Below the pieces are notes generated by a model. It did no database searches. It was given only the letters and a program-made list of their open reading frames with translations, and was not told the DNA's origin. From Amycolatopsis coloradensis (GTDB taxonomy: Bacteria > Actinomycetota > Actinomycetes > Mycobacteriales > Pseudonocardiaceae), in NCBI RefSeq assembly GCF_001953865.1, contig NZ_MQUQ01000005.1:771256-835255 (forward strand): DNA of 64,000 nucleotides, written 5' to 3'. Positions 34,400-42,436 of this stretch are shown here, one piece after another. How positions within the stretch are numbered: position 1 is the first letter of the stretch; each line of letters opens with the position of its first letter. The translations under genes and the position numbers were made by a program.

Positions 34400-35107
34400 C
34401 TACTCCTTGGCCGCGGCGCGCTCGATGGCGTCGAGCATGGACCAGAGCACGTCGGTCTTGAACGACAGCGCGGCGATCGCCTTTTCCTGCTGCTCACGCG
34501 TGACGGCATACCGCACGACGATGTCGAGCGTCCCCTTGCCCTCGCCGGAGACCTTGTCGATGCGATTGGTGAAGTAGGCGAGGTCTTCCGGCGCGATCCA
34601 CGAGTAGTTGGCCAGCATGTCGGCGACTCGCCGTTGCATGAGGTGGCCGGCGAACATTTCGGTCAGCCCCGAGGCGACCGCTTCGAGCCAGGGCTTCGAG
34701 CGGGCGAAATTCAGGTAGGCGTCGACGGCGAATCGCACGCCGGGGGCGACGTGCCGCTGATCGAGAACCTCTTCGCGGTCGAGCCCGACAGCGGCGCACA
34801 AACGGAGCCATCGCTCGGTTCCGCCGTCCCCGGCTTTCGCTCCGTCGTGATAGACGACGCGGTCGAGCCATTCCCGGCGGATTTCCGGCACCGGGCAGTT
34901 GCTGATGATCGCCGCGTCCTTCTGCGGCAGCACGCACTGGTAGTACCAGCGGTTCGCGGCCCAGATCTTCAGTTCGTACTCCGACAGATCCCCGCCGTGC
35001 ATCCGGTGGTGGAACGGGTGCGTGCCCCAGTAGCGGTGGGAAAGCCCGCGCAAGGCCGCGATGAATTCCGGCGGCGACATCGGCGCGACGGAAAGGGAAA
35101 GAGACAC
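34400..35107 (-). CDS. pqqC: PqqC, PQQ synthase (final oxidase)
   Basis: 235 aa from GTG 35107. It has the cofactor-free oxidase fold: HRYWGTHPFHHRMHGGDLSE (substrate-binding His/Arg), WAANRWYYQCVLPQKDAAI, GGTERWLRL, and FTNRIDKVSGEGKGTLDIVV. It closes the ring and oxidises the last intermediate to PQQ. It lies 76 bp downstream of pqqA, with a hairpin in the gap, and 2 bp before pqqD. Confidence 0.95.
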   Translation of the reverse strand: MSLSLSVAPMSPPEFIAALRGLSHRYWGTHPFHHRMHGGDLSEYELKIWAANRWYYQCVLPQKDAAIISNCPVPEIRREWLDRVVYHDGAKAGDGGTERWLRLCAAVGLDREEVLDQRHVAPGVRFAVDAYLNFARSKPWLEAVASGLTEMFAGHLMQRRVADMLANYSWIAPEDLAYFTNRIDKVSGEGKGTLDIVVRYAVTREQQEKAIAALSFKTDVLWSMLDAIERAAAKE

Positions 35108-35147
35108 GGCACTGCCTCCAGCGGCTCGCTGATCGGGACGGCGGCGC

Positions 35148-35173
35148 GGTGGTGGGGGGCGGCCCCCACCACC
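35148..35173 (-). promoter_or_regulatory. GC hairpin between pqqA and pqqC (attenuator-like)
   Basis: GGTGGTGGGGG at 35148-35158 pairs perfectly with 35163-35173 around GCGG: an 11-bp GC stem without a following U tract. In other bacteria a hairpin after pqqA keeps the pqqA message far more abundant than the enzyme messages; this element is in the right place for that role. Confidence 0.6.
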
Positions 35174-35183
35174 GGGTGAGAAA

Positions 35184-35279
35184 TCAGTCCTCCATGCGGG
35201 CCGCGTATGCGGTGACCTCCATGGGAGTTTCGTATTCGACGAAGTCGGGCGTGGTCCAAACCTCGATGGGTTCGATCAT
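35184..35279 (-). CDS. pqqA: PqqA, PQQ precursor peptide
   Basis: 31 aa from ATG 35279, with GAGGAG upstream. The C-terminal half carries the precursor motif MEVTAYAAR, in which Glu21 and Tyr25 (E-V-T-x-Y) are the residues fused into PQQ. The leader half begins MIEPIEVWTTPDF. It is too short for normal gene callers. It is first in the operon and followed by the hairpin at 35148-35173. Identification rests on the motif, its length and its place before pqqC. Confidence 0.93.
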   Translation of the reverse strand: MIEPIEVWTTPDFVEYETPMEVTAYAARMED

Positions 35280-35618
35280 ATTAGTACTCCTCGGATCGCT
35301 GACGTTCATCCCCGGAACGTCCACATGGGAACGAACCGGGCCGAGCACCGTCACCCTAGAAGCGGGGCGCCGATTCTGACCAGACGTAAGGTCCAAGTTC
35401 AGGACGCGTTTTGTAAAGTTTCCTACCTATGGCGGATCGACTCGCCCCGACGGTCACGCTCGGCGCACACAACGGTTAACGGCAAGCGCTTTCCTTACCC
35501 CGTCCAGTGGTGTCCGTTTCATCCTACGGTGTGTTTGTATCCAACCCGACGGGTGAACCCCGGCCACCCGTCTTCCGCCGCCATCCGAGCTCCAGGGTGT
35601 AGCTGAAGGAGGCGTCCC
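35280..35618. promoter_or_regulatory. Divergent pqqA / sugar dehydrogenase promoter region with LacI-type dyad
   Basis: GGCAAGCGCTTTCC at 35481-35494 is a 14-bp dyad (12 of 14 symmetric) centred on AAGCGCTT, the pattern bound by LacI/CcpA-class sugar-responsive repressors. A second weak dyad, GTAAAGTTTCCTAC, is at about 35413-35426. No gene was seen in the 339 bp. Which promoter each dyad serves is not clear. Confidence 0.5.
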
Positions 35619-36605
35619 ATGTCCTTACGTCGTACTCTCGCCGCCACGTTCGCCGCCGCGACGGCCGTGTCGATCGCGGCCGTCCCGGCGGCCGCCGCCG
35701 AAGCGCCGTCCATCCAGGCGATCAGGCAGCTCGCCAGTGGCCTCAACCAGGCCTGGTCGATCGATTTCCTGCCCGACGGCACCGGTCTCTTCACCCAGAA
35801 GGATGCCAAGACGATCAGCAGGATCGACAAGGCGGGCAAGGTCACCACGGTTCAGACCATCCCCGGGGTGAGTGTCACCGTGGAGGCCGGCCTGCTCGGC
35901 ATCGCCGTCTCGCCGAAATACACCACCGACGAGACGGTCTTCATCTACTACACGACCAGTTCCGACAACCGCATCGCCAAGTTGAAGCTGGGCCAGACGC
36001 CGACGCCGATCGTCACCGGCATCCCGCGTGGTTCGCAGTACCACCACGGCGGCCGGATCAGGTTCGGCCCCGACGGCTACCTCTACGCGGGGACCGGCGA
36101 CGGCCAGAACGGTGCCAACGCGCAGAACAAGAACTCCCTCGGCGGCAAGGTCCTGCGGGTCACCACCGACGGCGCGCCCGCGCCGGGCAACCCGTTCAAC
36201 AGCCGCGTCTACTCCTACGGCCACCGCAACGTCCAGGGCCTGACCTGGGCGAACGGCCAGCTGTACGTCTCCGACATCGGCGCCAACAGGCTCGACGAGC
36301 TGAACAAGATCGACCCTGGCAAGAACTACGGCTGGCCGACCTGCGAGGGCCCGTGCAACACGGCGGGGATGACCAACCCGGTCAAGGCCTGGCCGACGTC
36401 TTCGGCGACGCCGAGCGGGCTGGCTGCCTACAAGGGCTCGCTGTACATGGCTTCCCTCAAGGGCGGCACCTACAAGCTCGACCTGAACGGTAACGGCGGC
36501 AAGCTCTGGACCAACCTCGGCCGCACCCGTGACGCCACCGCCGGTCCCGACGGTCAGCTGTACACGATCACGCCGGGCGCCCTCTACGTCTCCGACGGGA
36601 GCTGA
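35619..36605 (+). CDS. Secreted PQQ-dependent aldose sugar dehydrogenase (GSDH/Asd type)
   Basis: 328 aa with a signal peptide (about 1-27, ending AAVPAAAAEA). The rest is a six-blade beta-propeller of the glucose/sorbosone dehydrogenase family: FLPDGTGLFTQKDAKTIS, HHGGRIRFGPDGYLYAGTGD (the general-base His142/143 region), VYSYGHRNVQGLTW, LYVSDIGANRLDELNKI and NYGWPTCEG. It oxidises aldose sugars outside the cell using PQQ. The divergent pqq operon strongly suggests PQQ is the cofactor. AAGGAGG precedes the ATG. Confidence 0.9.
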   Translation: MSLRRTLAATFAAATAVSIAAVPAAAAEAPSIQAIRQLASGLNQAWSIDFLPDGTGLFTQKDAKTISRIDKAGKVTTVQTIPGVSVTVEAGLLGIAVSPKYTTDETVFIYYTTSSDNRIAKLKLGQTPTPIVTGIPRGSQYHHGGRIRFGPDGYLYAGTGDGQNGANAQNKNSLGGKVLRVTTDGAPAPGNPFNSRVYSYGHRNVQGLTWANGQLYVSDIGANRLDELNKIDPGKNYGWPTCEGPCNTAGMTNPVKAWPTSSATPSGLAAYKGSLYMASLKGGTYKLDLNGNGGKLWTNLGRTRDATAGPDGQLYTITPGALYVSDGS

Positions 36606-36619
36606 CTCCCACCGCGATT

Positions 36620-36699
36620 CGTCCTCTACTTGCGGTTTAACGCCGCAAGTAGAGGACGGGTTGCGGTAGTTGCGTGTGCAAGGACCGCAACTAGAGGAC
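36620..36699. terminator. Family B inverted repeat between convergent genes
   Basis: CGTCCTCTACTTGCGG (36620-36635) pairs perfectly with 36643-36658 around TTTAACG; a second right arm, CCGCAACTAGAGGAC, follows at 36685-36699 after a GCGGTAGTTGCG segment. Sister copies are at 48061-48115 and 62961-63022. It lies between the convergent sugar dehydrogenase and acyltransferase genes. Confidence 0.78.
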
Positions 36700-38078
36700 T
36701 AATTGCGGGAGATGACGGAGACCGCGTGTTCGAGTTCGTCGAGCGCGGTGTCCAGGTGGGTCAGGATGCGCTGGAGATGCGGGACGCTCCGGCGGCAGCC
36801 GGTGATGCCGAAATCCAGGTTGTCCCCGTTGCTGGTCAGCGTGATGTTCAGTGCCTGCCCGTCGAGCAGCACCGACGCCGGGTAGATGCCGTCGAGCGAC
36901 GCGCCGTTCCAGTACATCTGCTTGCGCGGCCCCGGCACGTTGGAGATCACCAGGTTGAACGGCGGTTTCGTGTTGTTCACGAAGCCGGGGATCGGCGACA
37001 CGCCGAGCTGGGCGACGTTGATCCCCGACAGCAGCAGCGTCTGGAGCGGAGTCAGCTCCGAGAAGAGCTTCTTCCCGTTGCGCATGGAAGCGTTGATCGC
37101 CGCGAGCCGCGCCGCCGGGTCGGTCAGATGGGTGGCGAGATTGCACAGCAGCGCGCCGATGTTGTTACCCGACGCGTCGCCGCTGTCCTTGCGCCGCAAC
37201 GAAACCGGGACCATCGCGGTCAGCGGCGCGTCGGGAAGGGCGTTCTGCTCGATCAGGTAGTCCCGCAGCGCGCCCGAGCACATCGCGAGGACGACGTCGT
37301 TGCGCGACACCCCGGCGGCGGTCGCCACCTTGCGCACCCGGTCCAGCGACCACGACTGCGCGGCGAACCGCCGGGCCCCGCCGATCGGCACGTTCAGCAT
37401 TGTCTTCGGCGCCTGCGCCGGCAGCGTGAGCGTGTGCTCCTGGAACGCCTCCCGCGCCACCTTCAGCGCGGCGGGCGCGATACCGGCGAGCTGGTTGACC
37501 GTCTTGCCCATGCGCTGGAACATCGACGGGGACACCTTGCCGTTGTGCCCGCCGTCCGGTTTGGGCCGGCGGCCCCACGGCGGCGGGCAGTCGAGGTCGG
37601 CCGGGTCGTCCGACAGCGTGCCCTGGAGATGCCGCAGCGCCGAGACGCCGTCCATCAGCGCGTGGTGGATCTTGCTGTAGATCGCGAACCGGCCGTCTTG
37701 CAGGCCCTCGACCAGGTGGATCTCCCACAGCGGACGGTGCCGGTCGAGCAGGGTGCCGTGCCAGCGCCCGGTGAGTTCCAGCAGCTCGCGGATCCGGCCG
37801 GGCTGGGGCAGGGCGGAATGCCGGAAGTGATAGTCGAGTTCGAGATCGTTGTCGGTCGCCCAGGCGATATGCCCGGCGGTGTTGACCGGCCGGGCGGGAC
37901 GGCGCCGGAACACCGACCGCATGTTGTCGGACTCGAGCATGTTCTTGCGGACGTCACGCAGGTAGTCGGGGCCGGCGCCCTCGGGTTTCTTGAACAGTTG
38001 CAGTCCACCGACGTGCATCGGATGTTCGCGCGTTTCCACGAGAAGGAACATCGAGTCGGTCACGGGCATCAACGGCAT
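36699..38078 (-). CDS. WS/DGAT wax ester synthase / diacylglycerol O-acyltransferase
   Basis: 459 aa from ATG 38078, preceded by GGAAGGTGG. The catalytic motif HHALMDG (His138, His139 and Asp143) is intact, followed by the SRNDVVLAMCSGALRDYL region and PFNLVISNVPGPRKQMYWNG, both typical of the family. It esterifies acyl-CoA with a diacylglycerol or fatty alcohol to make storage lipid. MPVTDSMFLLVETREHPMHV is the standard N-terminus. It stands alone and divergent from the GST gene. Confidence 0.93.
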   Translation of the reverse strand: MPLMPVTDSMFLLVETREHPMHVGGLQLFKKPEGAGPDYLRDVRKNMLESDNMRSVFRRRPARPVNTAGHIAWATDNDLELDYHFRHSALPQPGRIRELLELTGRWHGTLLDRHRPLWEIHLVEGLQDGRFAIYSKIHHALMDGVSALRHLQGTLSDDPADLDCPPPWGRRPKPDGGHNGKVSPSMFQRMGKTVNQLAGIAPAALKVAREAFQEHTLTLPAQAPKTMLNVPIGGARRFAAQSWSLDRVRKVATAAGVSRNDVVLAMCSGALRDYLIEQNALPDAPLTAMVPVSLRRKDSGDASGNNIGALLCNLATHLTDPAARLAAINASMRNGKKLFSELTPLQTLLLSGINVAQLGVSPIPGFVNNTKPPFNLVISNVPGPRKQMYWNGASLDGIYPASVLLDGQALNITLTSNGDNLDFGITGCRRSVPHLQRILTHLDTALDELEHAVSVISRN

Positions 38079-38173
38079 CGTGGGACCACCTTCCGCGCGG
38101 CGGCGTGCGAGCACGCCGGGTGCGAGAGTCTACGCACACCGAAACCACCTTCTCACGCTTTAGGGTGACTGAC

Positions 38174-39226
38174 ATGACGATCACGACCGATCCGAAGACT
38201 GGCAGGTTCGAGGCAAGTTTTCCCGCCGAGAACCCATCAGGAGAGTTCCGTCGGTCCGCCAACCATTTCGACGCGCGCGTCACCGCCGACGGCAGTGAAG
38301 GCTGGCCGGTGGAGGCGGGAAGATACCGGCTGGTGGTGAGCCGTGCCTGCCCCTGGGCGAGCCGGGGACTGATCGTCCGGCGGCTCCTCGGTCTCGAGCC
38401 CGCGCTGAGCGTCGCCGTCGCCGACCCGATCCAGGACGACAAGAGCTGGCGGTTCACCCTCGATCCCGGTGACCGGGACCCGGTACTGGGCATCAAGTAC
38501 CTGGCCGAGGCCTATCACGCCGCGGATCCGCACTACATGGGCGGGATCAGCGTTCCGGCCATTGTGGACATTCCGAGCAAGCGGCTCGTGAGCAACGACT
38601 ATCCGCGGATCACGCTCGATTTCTCCACCGAATGGACCAGCCTGCACCGGCCCGGCGCGCCCGATCTCTATCCCGAACGGCTGCGCGACGAGATCGACGC
38701 CGTCAACGTCGGCGTCTTCGCCGATGTCAACGCCGCCGTCTACCAGGCCGGTTTCGCGACCAAGCAGGCCGCGTACGAGGACGCGTACACCCGGCTCTTC
38801 GCCATGCTGGACGTGCTCTCCGAGCGGCTGGAAAACCAGCGTTACCTCGTCGGCGACACGATCACCGAGGCGGACATCCGGTTGTTCACCACGCTCGTCC
38901 GCTTCGATCCGGTGTATCACGGGCATTTCAAGTGCAACCGGAACAAACTGGCCGAAATGCCGGTGCTGTGGGCTTACGCCCGCGACCTCTTCCAAACACC
39001 GGGCTTCGGTGACACCGTCGATTTCGACCACATCAAGCGGCACTACCACGCGGTGCACGAGCAGGTGAACCCGACGCGGATCGTCCCACTGGGACCGGAC
39101 CTGTCCGGCTGGGCGACGCCGCATCACCGGGAGCAGCTGGGCGGGCGCCCGTTCGGCGACGGCACGCCGCCGGGACCGCCGCCCGAGGAGGAACGGATCG
39201 GGGAAACGGATGGAGCCACTTCCTGA
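38174..39226 (+). CDS. Xi-class glutathionyl-hydroquinone reductase-like transferase
   Basis: 350 aa from ATG 38174. The thioredoxin-like N-domain carries catalytic Cys59 in SRACPWASRG, the Xi-class signature, then VPAIVDIPSKRLVSNDYPRI. The helical C-domain (about 190-320) includes YLVGDTITEADIRLFTTLVR and FDPVYHGHFKCNRN. Family members reduce thiol conjugates of quinones; in actinobacteria mycothiol is the likely thiol rather than glutathione (inference). It overlaps the next FAD oxidoreductase by 17 bp. Confidence 0.9.
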   Translation: MTITTDPKTGRFEASFPAENPSGEFRRSANHFDARVTADGSEGWPVEAGRYRLVVSRACPWASRGLIVRRLLGLEPALSVAVADPIQDDKSWRFTLDPGDRDPVLGIKYLAEAYHAADPHYMGGISVPAIVDIPSKRLVSNDYPRITLDFSTEWTSLHRPGAPDLYPERLRDEIDAVNVGVFADVNAAVYQAGFATKQAAYEDAYTRLFAMLDVLSERLENQRYLVGDTITEADIRLFTTLVRFDPVYHGHFKCNRNKLAEMPVLWAYARDLFQTPGFGDTVDFDHIKRHYHAVHEQVNPTRIVPLGPDLSGWATPHHREQLGGRPFGDGTPPGPPPEEERIGETDGATS

Positions 39227-40367
39227 ACACGCCGACGTCGTCGTGATCGGCGGCGGGATCATCGGGGTCAGCTGCGCGTACCGGCTCGCCGCCGCCGGTG
39301 TCCCGGTGCTGCTGCTCGAACGTGACAGCCTGGGCGCGGGCTCGACGGGGAAGGCGGCGGGCGGGATCCGGTCGTCGTTCACCACGCACGTCAACATCGA
39401 GATCGGGCTGCGCGGGCTGGCCGAGTATGCCTCCTTCGCCGAGACGTACGGGGCCGAGATCGACTTCCGCCGCGACGGCTACCTGTACCTGGTCACCGAT
39501 CCCGCGGAGCTGCCGGAGTTCGAGCGCTGTGCCGAGTTGCAGAACTCCTATGGCGTCCGCAGCCTGCTCGTCGAACCGGCCGAAGCGCGGCGGTTCTCCC
39601 CGTTGATCGACACCGAAGGCGTGGTCGCGGCGCTGTGGTCGCCGGACGACGCCAAGGCCACTCCGGACTCCGCGGTCCAGGGCTACGCGCGGGCGGCCCG
39701 CACGCACGGCGCGGTGCTGAAGACCGGCGTCGAGGTCGTGGGGATCGAACGCGACGGCGACGAGATCACCGGCGTCCGGACCGGCGACGGTTTCGTGCGG
39801 ACGAACGCGGTGGTCTGCGCGGCCGGTGCGTGGTCGGGTCGGATCGGCGAGTTCGCCGGCGTCGACCTGCCGGTGCGGCCGTTCCGCCGTCAGGTCGTGT
39901 TCACCGGCCCGGTCGGCGGCCTGCCCGGATCCGTGCCGCTGACCATCGAGATGCCGTCGGCGTTCTACTTCCACCGCGAGGGCTTGGGCCTGGCGATGTC
40001 CTTCTGCGACGGTGACGGCGACCCCGGATTCGACATCCGGTACCAGCCGGGCGATTGGCTGCCGAAACTCGCCGAGATCGCCGGGCGTCGGGTGCCCGCG
40101 GTGCTCGACGCGGGGATCCGCGGCGGCTGGGCGGGGCTGTACGAGGTCACCCCCGACCGCAACCAGATCGTGGGGGAAAGCGTCCAGGTGTCGCGGTTCT
40201 TCTACGCGACGGGATTTTCGGGACACGGGTTCCAGATGGGCCCGGCCGTGGGGGAGGTCGTGCGGGACCTCTACCTGGGGCGGGTCCCGGCCATCGACAT
40301 CACCGGGCTCGACGTCCGCCGGTTCGACGGCGACCGGGCCGTGACGAGGGAGCACAACATCGTCTGA
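39210..40367 (+). CDS. FAD-dependent oxidoreductase (DAO / sarcosine-oxidase-like)
   Basis: 385 aa. The FAD-binding motif VVVIGGGIIGVSCAYRLA begins near residue 9, followed by LGAGSTGKAAGGIRSSF, and the C-terminal FAD contact is YATGFSGHGFQMGPAVGEVV. This is the D-amino-acid/sarcosine/glycine oxidase fold, oxidising an amine or imino acid and giving an imine or ketone product. Its ATG lies 17 bp inside the transferase gene. It is followed by a decayed gene, then the ThDP/hydantoinase operon, whose pathway it may share. Confidence 0.87.
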   Translation: MEPLPEHADVVVIGGGIIGVSCAYRLAAAGVPVLLLERDSLGAGSTGKAAGGIRSSFTTHVNIEIGLRGLAEYASFAETYGAEIDFRRDGYLYLVTDPAELPEFERCAELQNSYGVRSLLVEPAEARRFSPLIDTEGVVAALWSPDDAKATPDSAVQGYARAARTHGAVLKTGVEVVGIERDGDEITGVRTGDGFVRTNAVVCAAGAWSGRIGEFAGVDLPVRPFRRQVVFTGPVGGLPGSVPLTIEMPSAFYFHREGLGLAMSFCDGDGDPGFDIRYQPGDWLPKLAEIAGRRVPAVLDAGIRGGWAGLYEVTPDRNQIVGESVQVSRFFYATGFSGHGFQMGPAVGEVVRDLYLGRVPAIDITGLDVRRFDGDRAVTREHNIV

Positions 40368-40370
40368 CGG

Positions 40371-40719
40371 GTTCATCGAGGTCGCCACCGAGGCGGAGCC
40401 GCGCGAGATCCTGCCGCCGCCGCTGGAACGCACGGCGAACAAGGCGCGGCCCGATGGACCGGCAGTGACTGGCGGAGTCGCCATTCGTGCTGGTCGCGAC
40501 GTCGGCGGCGGACGGGACCTGCGACGTCTCGCCGAAGGGGACCCTGGAGGCGCCGTTCTTCGACGACATGATCGTGAAGGGGAGCAGGCCGAAGCTCTGG
40601 CCGCCCGAGAGCTGGACGCCCGGCGCGATGGCGTCCAGGGCGGTCATCGCAAGACCTTCGAACGCCGAGGGAAAGCATGGCCGTACGAGCCGAGCAGGTA
40701 CTCGGCCGACTTGTACTGA
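40371..40719 (+). pseudogene. Remnant of a pyridoxamine-phosphate-oxidase-like (PPOX) gene
   Basis: Fragments in two frames resemble PPOX FMN-binding proteins. REILPPPLERTANKARP lies in frame 1. Frame 2 has a TGA at about 40464, then LAESPFVLVATSAADGTCDV and SPKG, later SRPKLWPPESWTPGAMASRA. Frame 1 returns as KTFERRGKAWPYEPSRYSAD near the stop. Stops, frameshifts and an internal deletion make it nonfunctional. It fills most of the gap before the ThDP gene. Confidence 0.7.
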
Positions 40720-40773
40720 CCCACGCGGACCGCTCGGCCGCGCCATTCGTGAGGCAGGAGGTGACGGTTGCTG

Positions 40774-40788
40774 GATCGTTGAACGATC
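40774..40788. promoter_or_regulatory. Candidate FCD-GntR operator GATCGTTGAACGATC
   Basis: A perfect 7+7 dyad with one central base, 17-31 bases before the GTG of the ThDP gene. The CGTT-G-AACG core fits the FadR-subfamily pattern (GT..AC). The operon that follows ends with an FCD-GntR gene at 46979, the likely binding protein. Confidence 0.55.
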
Positions 40789-40804
40789 TGGCATCATCGG
40801 CGAA

Positions 40805-42436
40805 GTGCCTTCACCCACCGGAGCCCAGCATCTGGCCGACGCGCTGACCGCTCTGGGGACCGAAGTCGTCTTCGGTCTCCCCGGGGTGCACAACCTGCCG
40901 TTATGGGAGGCGCTGGCCGATACGGACATCCGGCTCGTCGGGGTCCGGCACGAGCAGACGGCCGGGTACGCGGCCGACGGTTACGCCCGCGCGACCGGGA
41001 AACTCGGCATCGCCATGGTGACCACGGGGCCCGGTGCCGCGAACACGCTCGCCGCCGTCGGCGAGGCGATGGCCTCGGCCGCGCCGATGCTGGTCATCGC
41101 GACCGACATCCCGTCCACGTTGCGGCGGCCGGGCGTGGTCCGCGGCGTTCTGCACGAGACGTCGGATCAGCAGGCCATGTTCGCGCCGGTGACCAAGGCC
41201 GGGTTCACCGTCCAGAGCGCCGACCAGGTCGCCGCGACCCTCCATCGCGCGGCCCGGCTCGCGCTCCAGCCGCAGAGCGGGCCGGTCTACCTCGGCATCC
41301 CCACCGACTTCCTGTCCGAGCGGACACCGGCCCGTCGTCCGCCGAGGTCGCACGCCCGGCCGTCCGAGATCCCTGACCTCTCCGAGGCCGAGGCGCTGCT
41401 GGCCACCGCCGAGCGGCCGGTGATCTGGGCGGGCGGCGGCGCGCTGCGCGCCGGGGCGGGTGAGGCGATCGGGAAACTCGCCGAACGGCTGGCCGCCCCG
41501 GTGCTCACCACGTTCGGCGCTCGCGGGCTCCTGCCGGTCGACCATCCCTGTCTCGCCCCGAACCCGGTGCACGCGCCCGAGGTCGGCGCGCTGTGGGACG
41601 AGGCCGACGTCGTCCTCGCCATCGGCACCGACTTCGACGGGCTGATGACGCAGAACTGGCTGATGCCGCAGCCGAAGAAGCTCATCGCGATCAACGTCGA
41701 CCCGGACGACGCGGCCAAGAACTACCAGCCGGACATCACGCTGGTCGGTGACGCCCGGGTGCTCGCCGAGGCGTTGAAAGTCGAGGAGCGGCCCGGGATC
41801 GCGGCGCTCGTCGGCAGGCTCGCCAAGGTCTCCGCGCGGGTCCGGCAGCGGATCAAGGAAGAGGAACCACAGGCCGCGGATCTGTTGTCCACTTTGGACG
41901 AAGTGCTGCCGCGGGACGCCGTCGTGGTCGCGGACATGTGCGTGGCCGGATACTGGATCGGCGGGTTCCACCGCGTCCGCGCCCCGCGCAAACTCGCGTA
42001 CCCGATGGGCTGGGGCACGCTCGGTTACGGCTTCCCGGCCGCGCTCGGCGCCGCCGCGGCGGGTGTCGGGCGTGCGATCTGCGTCAGCGGGGACGGCGGT
42101 TTCCTGTTCGGCTGCGGGGATCTCGCCACGCTGGCGCAGGAACAGCTGCCGGTCACGGTGATCATCGTCGACGACGGTGGCTACGGGATGCTCCGGTACG
42201 ACCAGGACCGCGCCGGGCTGCCACGCCGCGGCGTCGACTGGGACAGCCCCGATTTCGTCGGCCTCGCGAGGTCTTTCGGGGTGCACGCGGACCGTGTCTC
42301 CGGATTCGGGCGCGCGTTCCGGCGGTTGCTCGGTGAGTTCGTCGATTCCGACGAGCCGAACGTGCTGGTCGTCCGCGCGAAGATGGCGCCGCCGCTCAAC
42401 ACCTCGCCGCGCTGGTACCGCAAGGGTTCTTCGTGA
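40805..42436 (+). CDS. ThDP-dependent enzyme (acetolactate synthase-like)
   Basis: 543 aa from GTG 40805. The Pyr domain has EVVFGLPGVHNLPLWEAL and catalytic Glu50 in VRHEQTAGYAADGYARA; the PP domain has the Mg-ThDP motif SGDGGFLFGCGDLATL...VDDGGYGML. No regulatory subunit is present, so it is more likely a 2-ketoacid decarboxylase or carboligase than a true biosynthetic acetolactate synthase. It heads an operon with hydantoinase A/B-like genes, an SDR and a GntR regulator; its stop overlaps the next start by 4 bp. No ribosome site is visible. Confidence 0.85.
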   Translation: MPSPTGAQHLADALTALGTEVVFGLPGVHNLPLWEALADTDIRLVGVRHEQTAGYAADGYARATGKLGIAMVTTGPGAANTLAAVGEAMASAAPMLVIATDIPSTLRRPGVVRGVLHETSDQQAMFAPVTKAGFTVQSADQVAATLHRAARLALQPQSGPVYLGIPTDFLSERTPARRPPRSHARPSEIPDLSEAEALLATAERPVIWAGGGALRAGAGEAIGKLAERLAAPVLTTFGARGLLPVDHPCLAPNPVHAPEVGALWDEADVVLAIGTDFDGLMTQNWLMPQPKKLIAINVDPDDAAKNYQPDITLVGDARVLAEALKVEERPGIAALVGRLAKVSARVRQRIKEEEPQAADLLSTLDEVLPRDAVVVADMCVAGYWIGGFHRVRAPRKLAYPMGWGTLGYGFPAALGAAAAGVGRAICVSGDGGFLFGCGDLATLAQEQLPVTVIIVDDGGYGMLRYDQDRAGLPRRGVDWDSPDFVGLARSFGVHADRVSGFGRAFRRLLGEFVDSDEPNVLVVRAKMAPPLNTSPRWYRKGSS

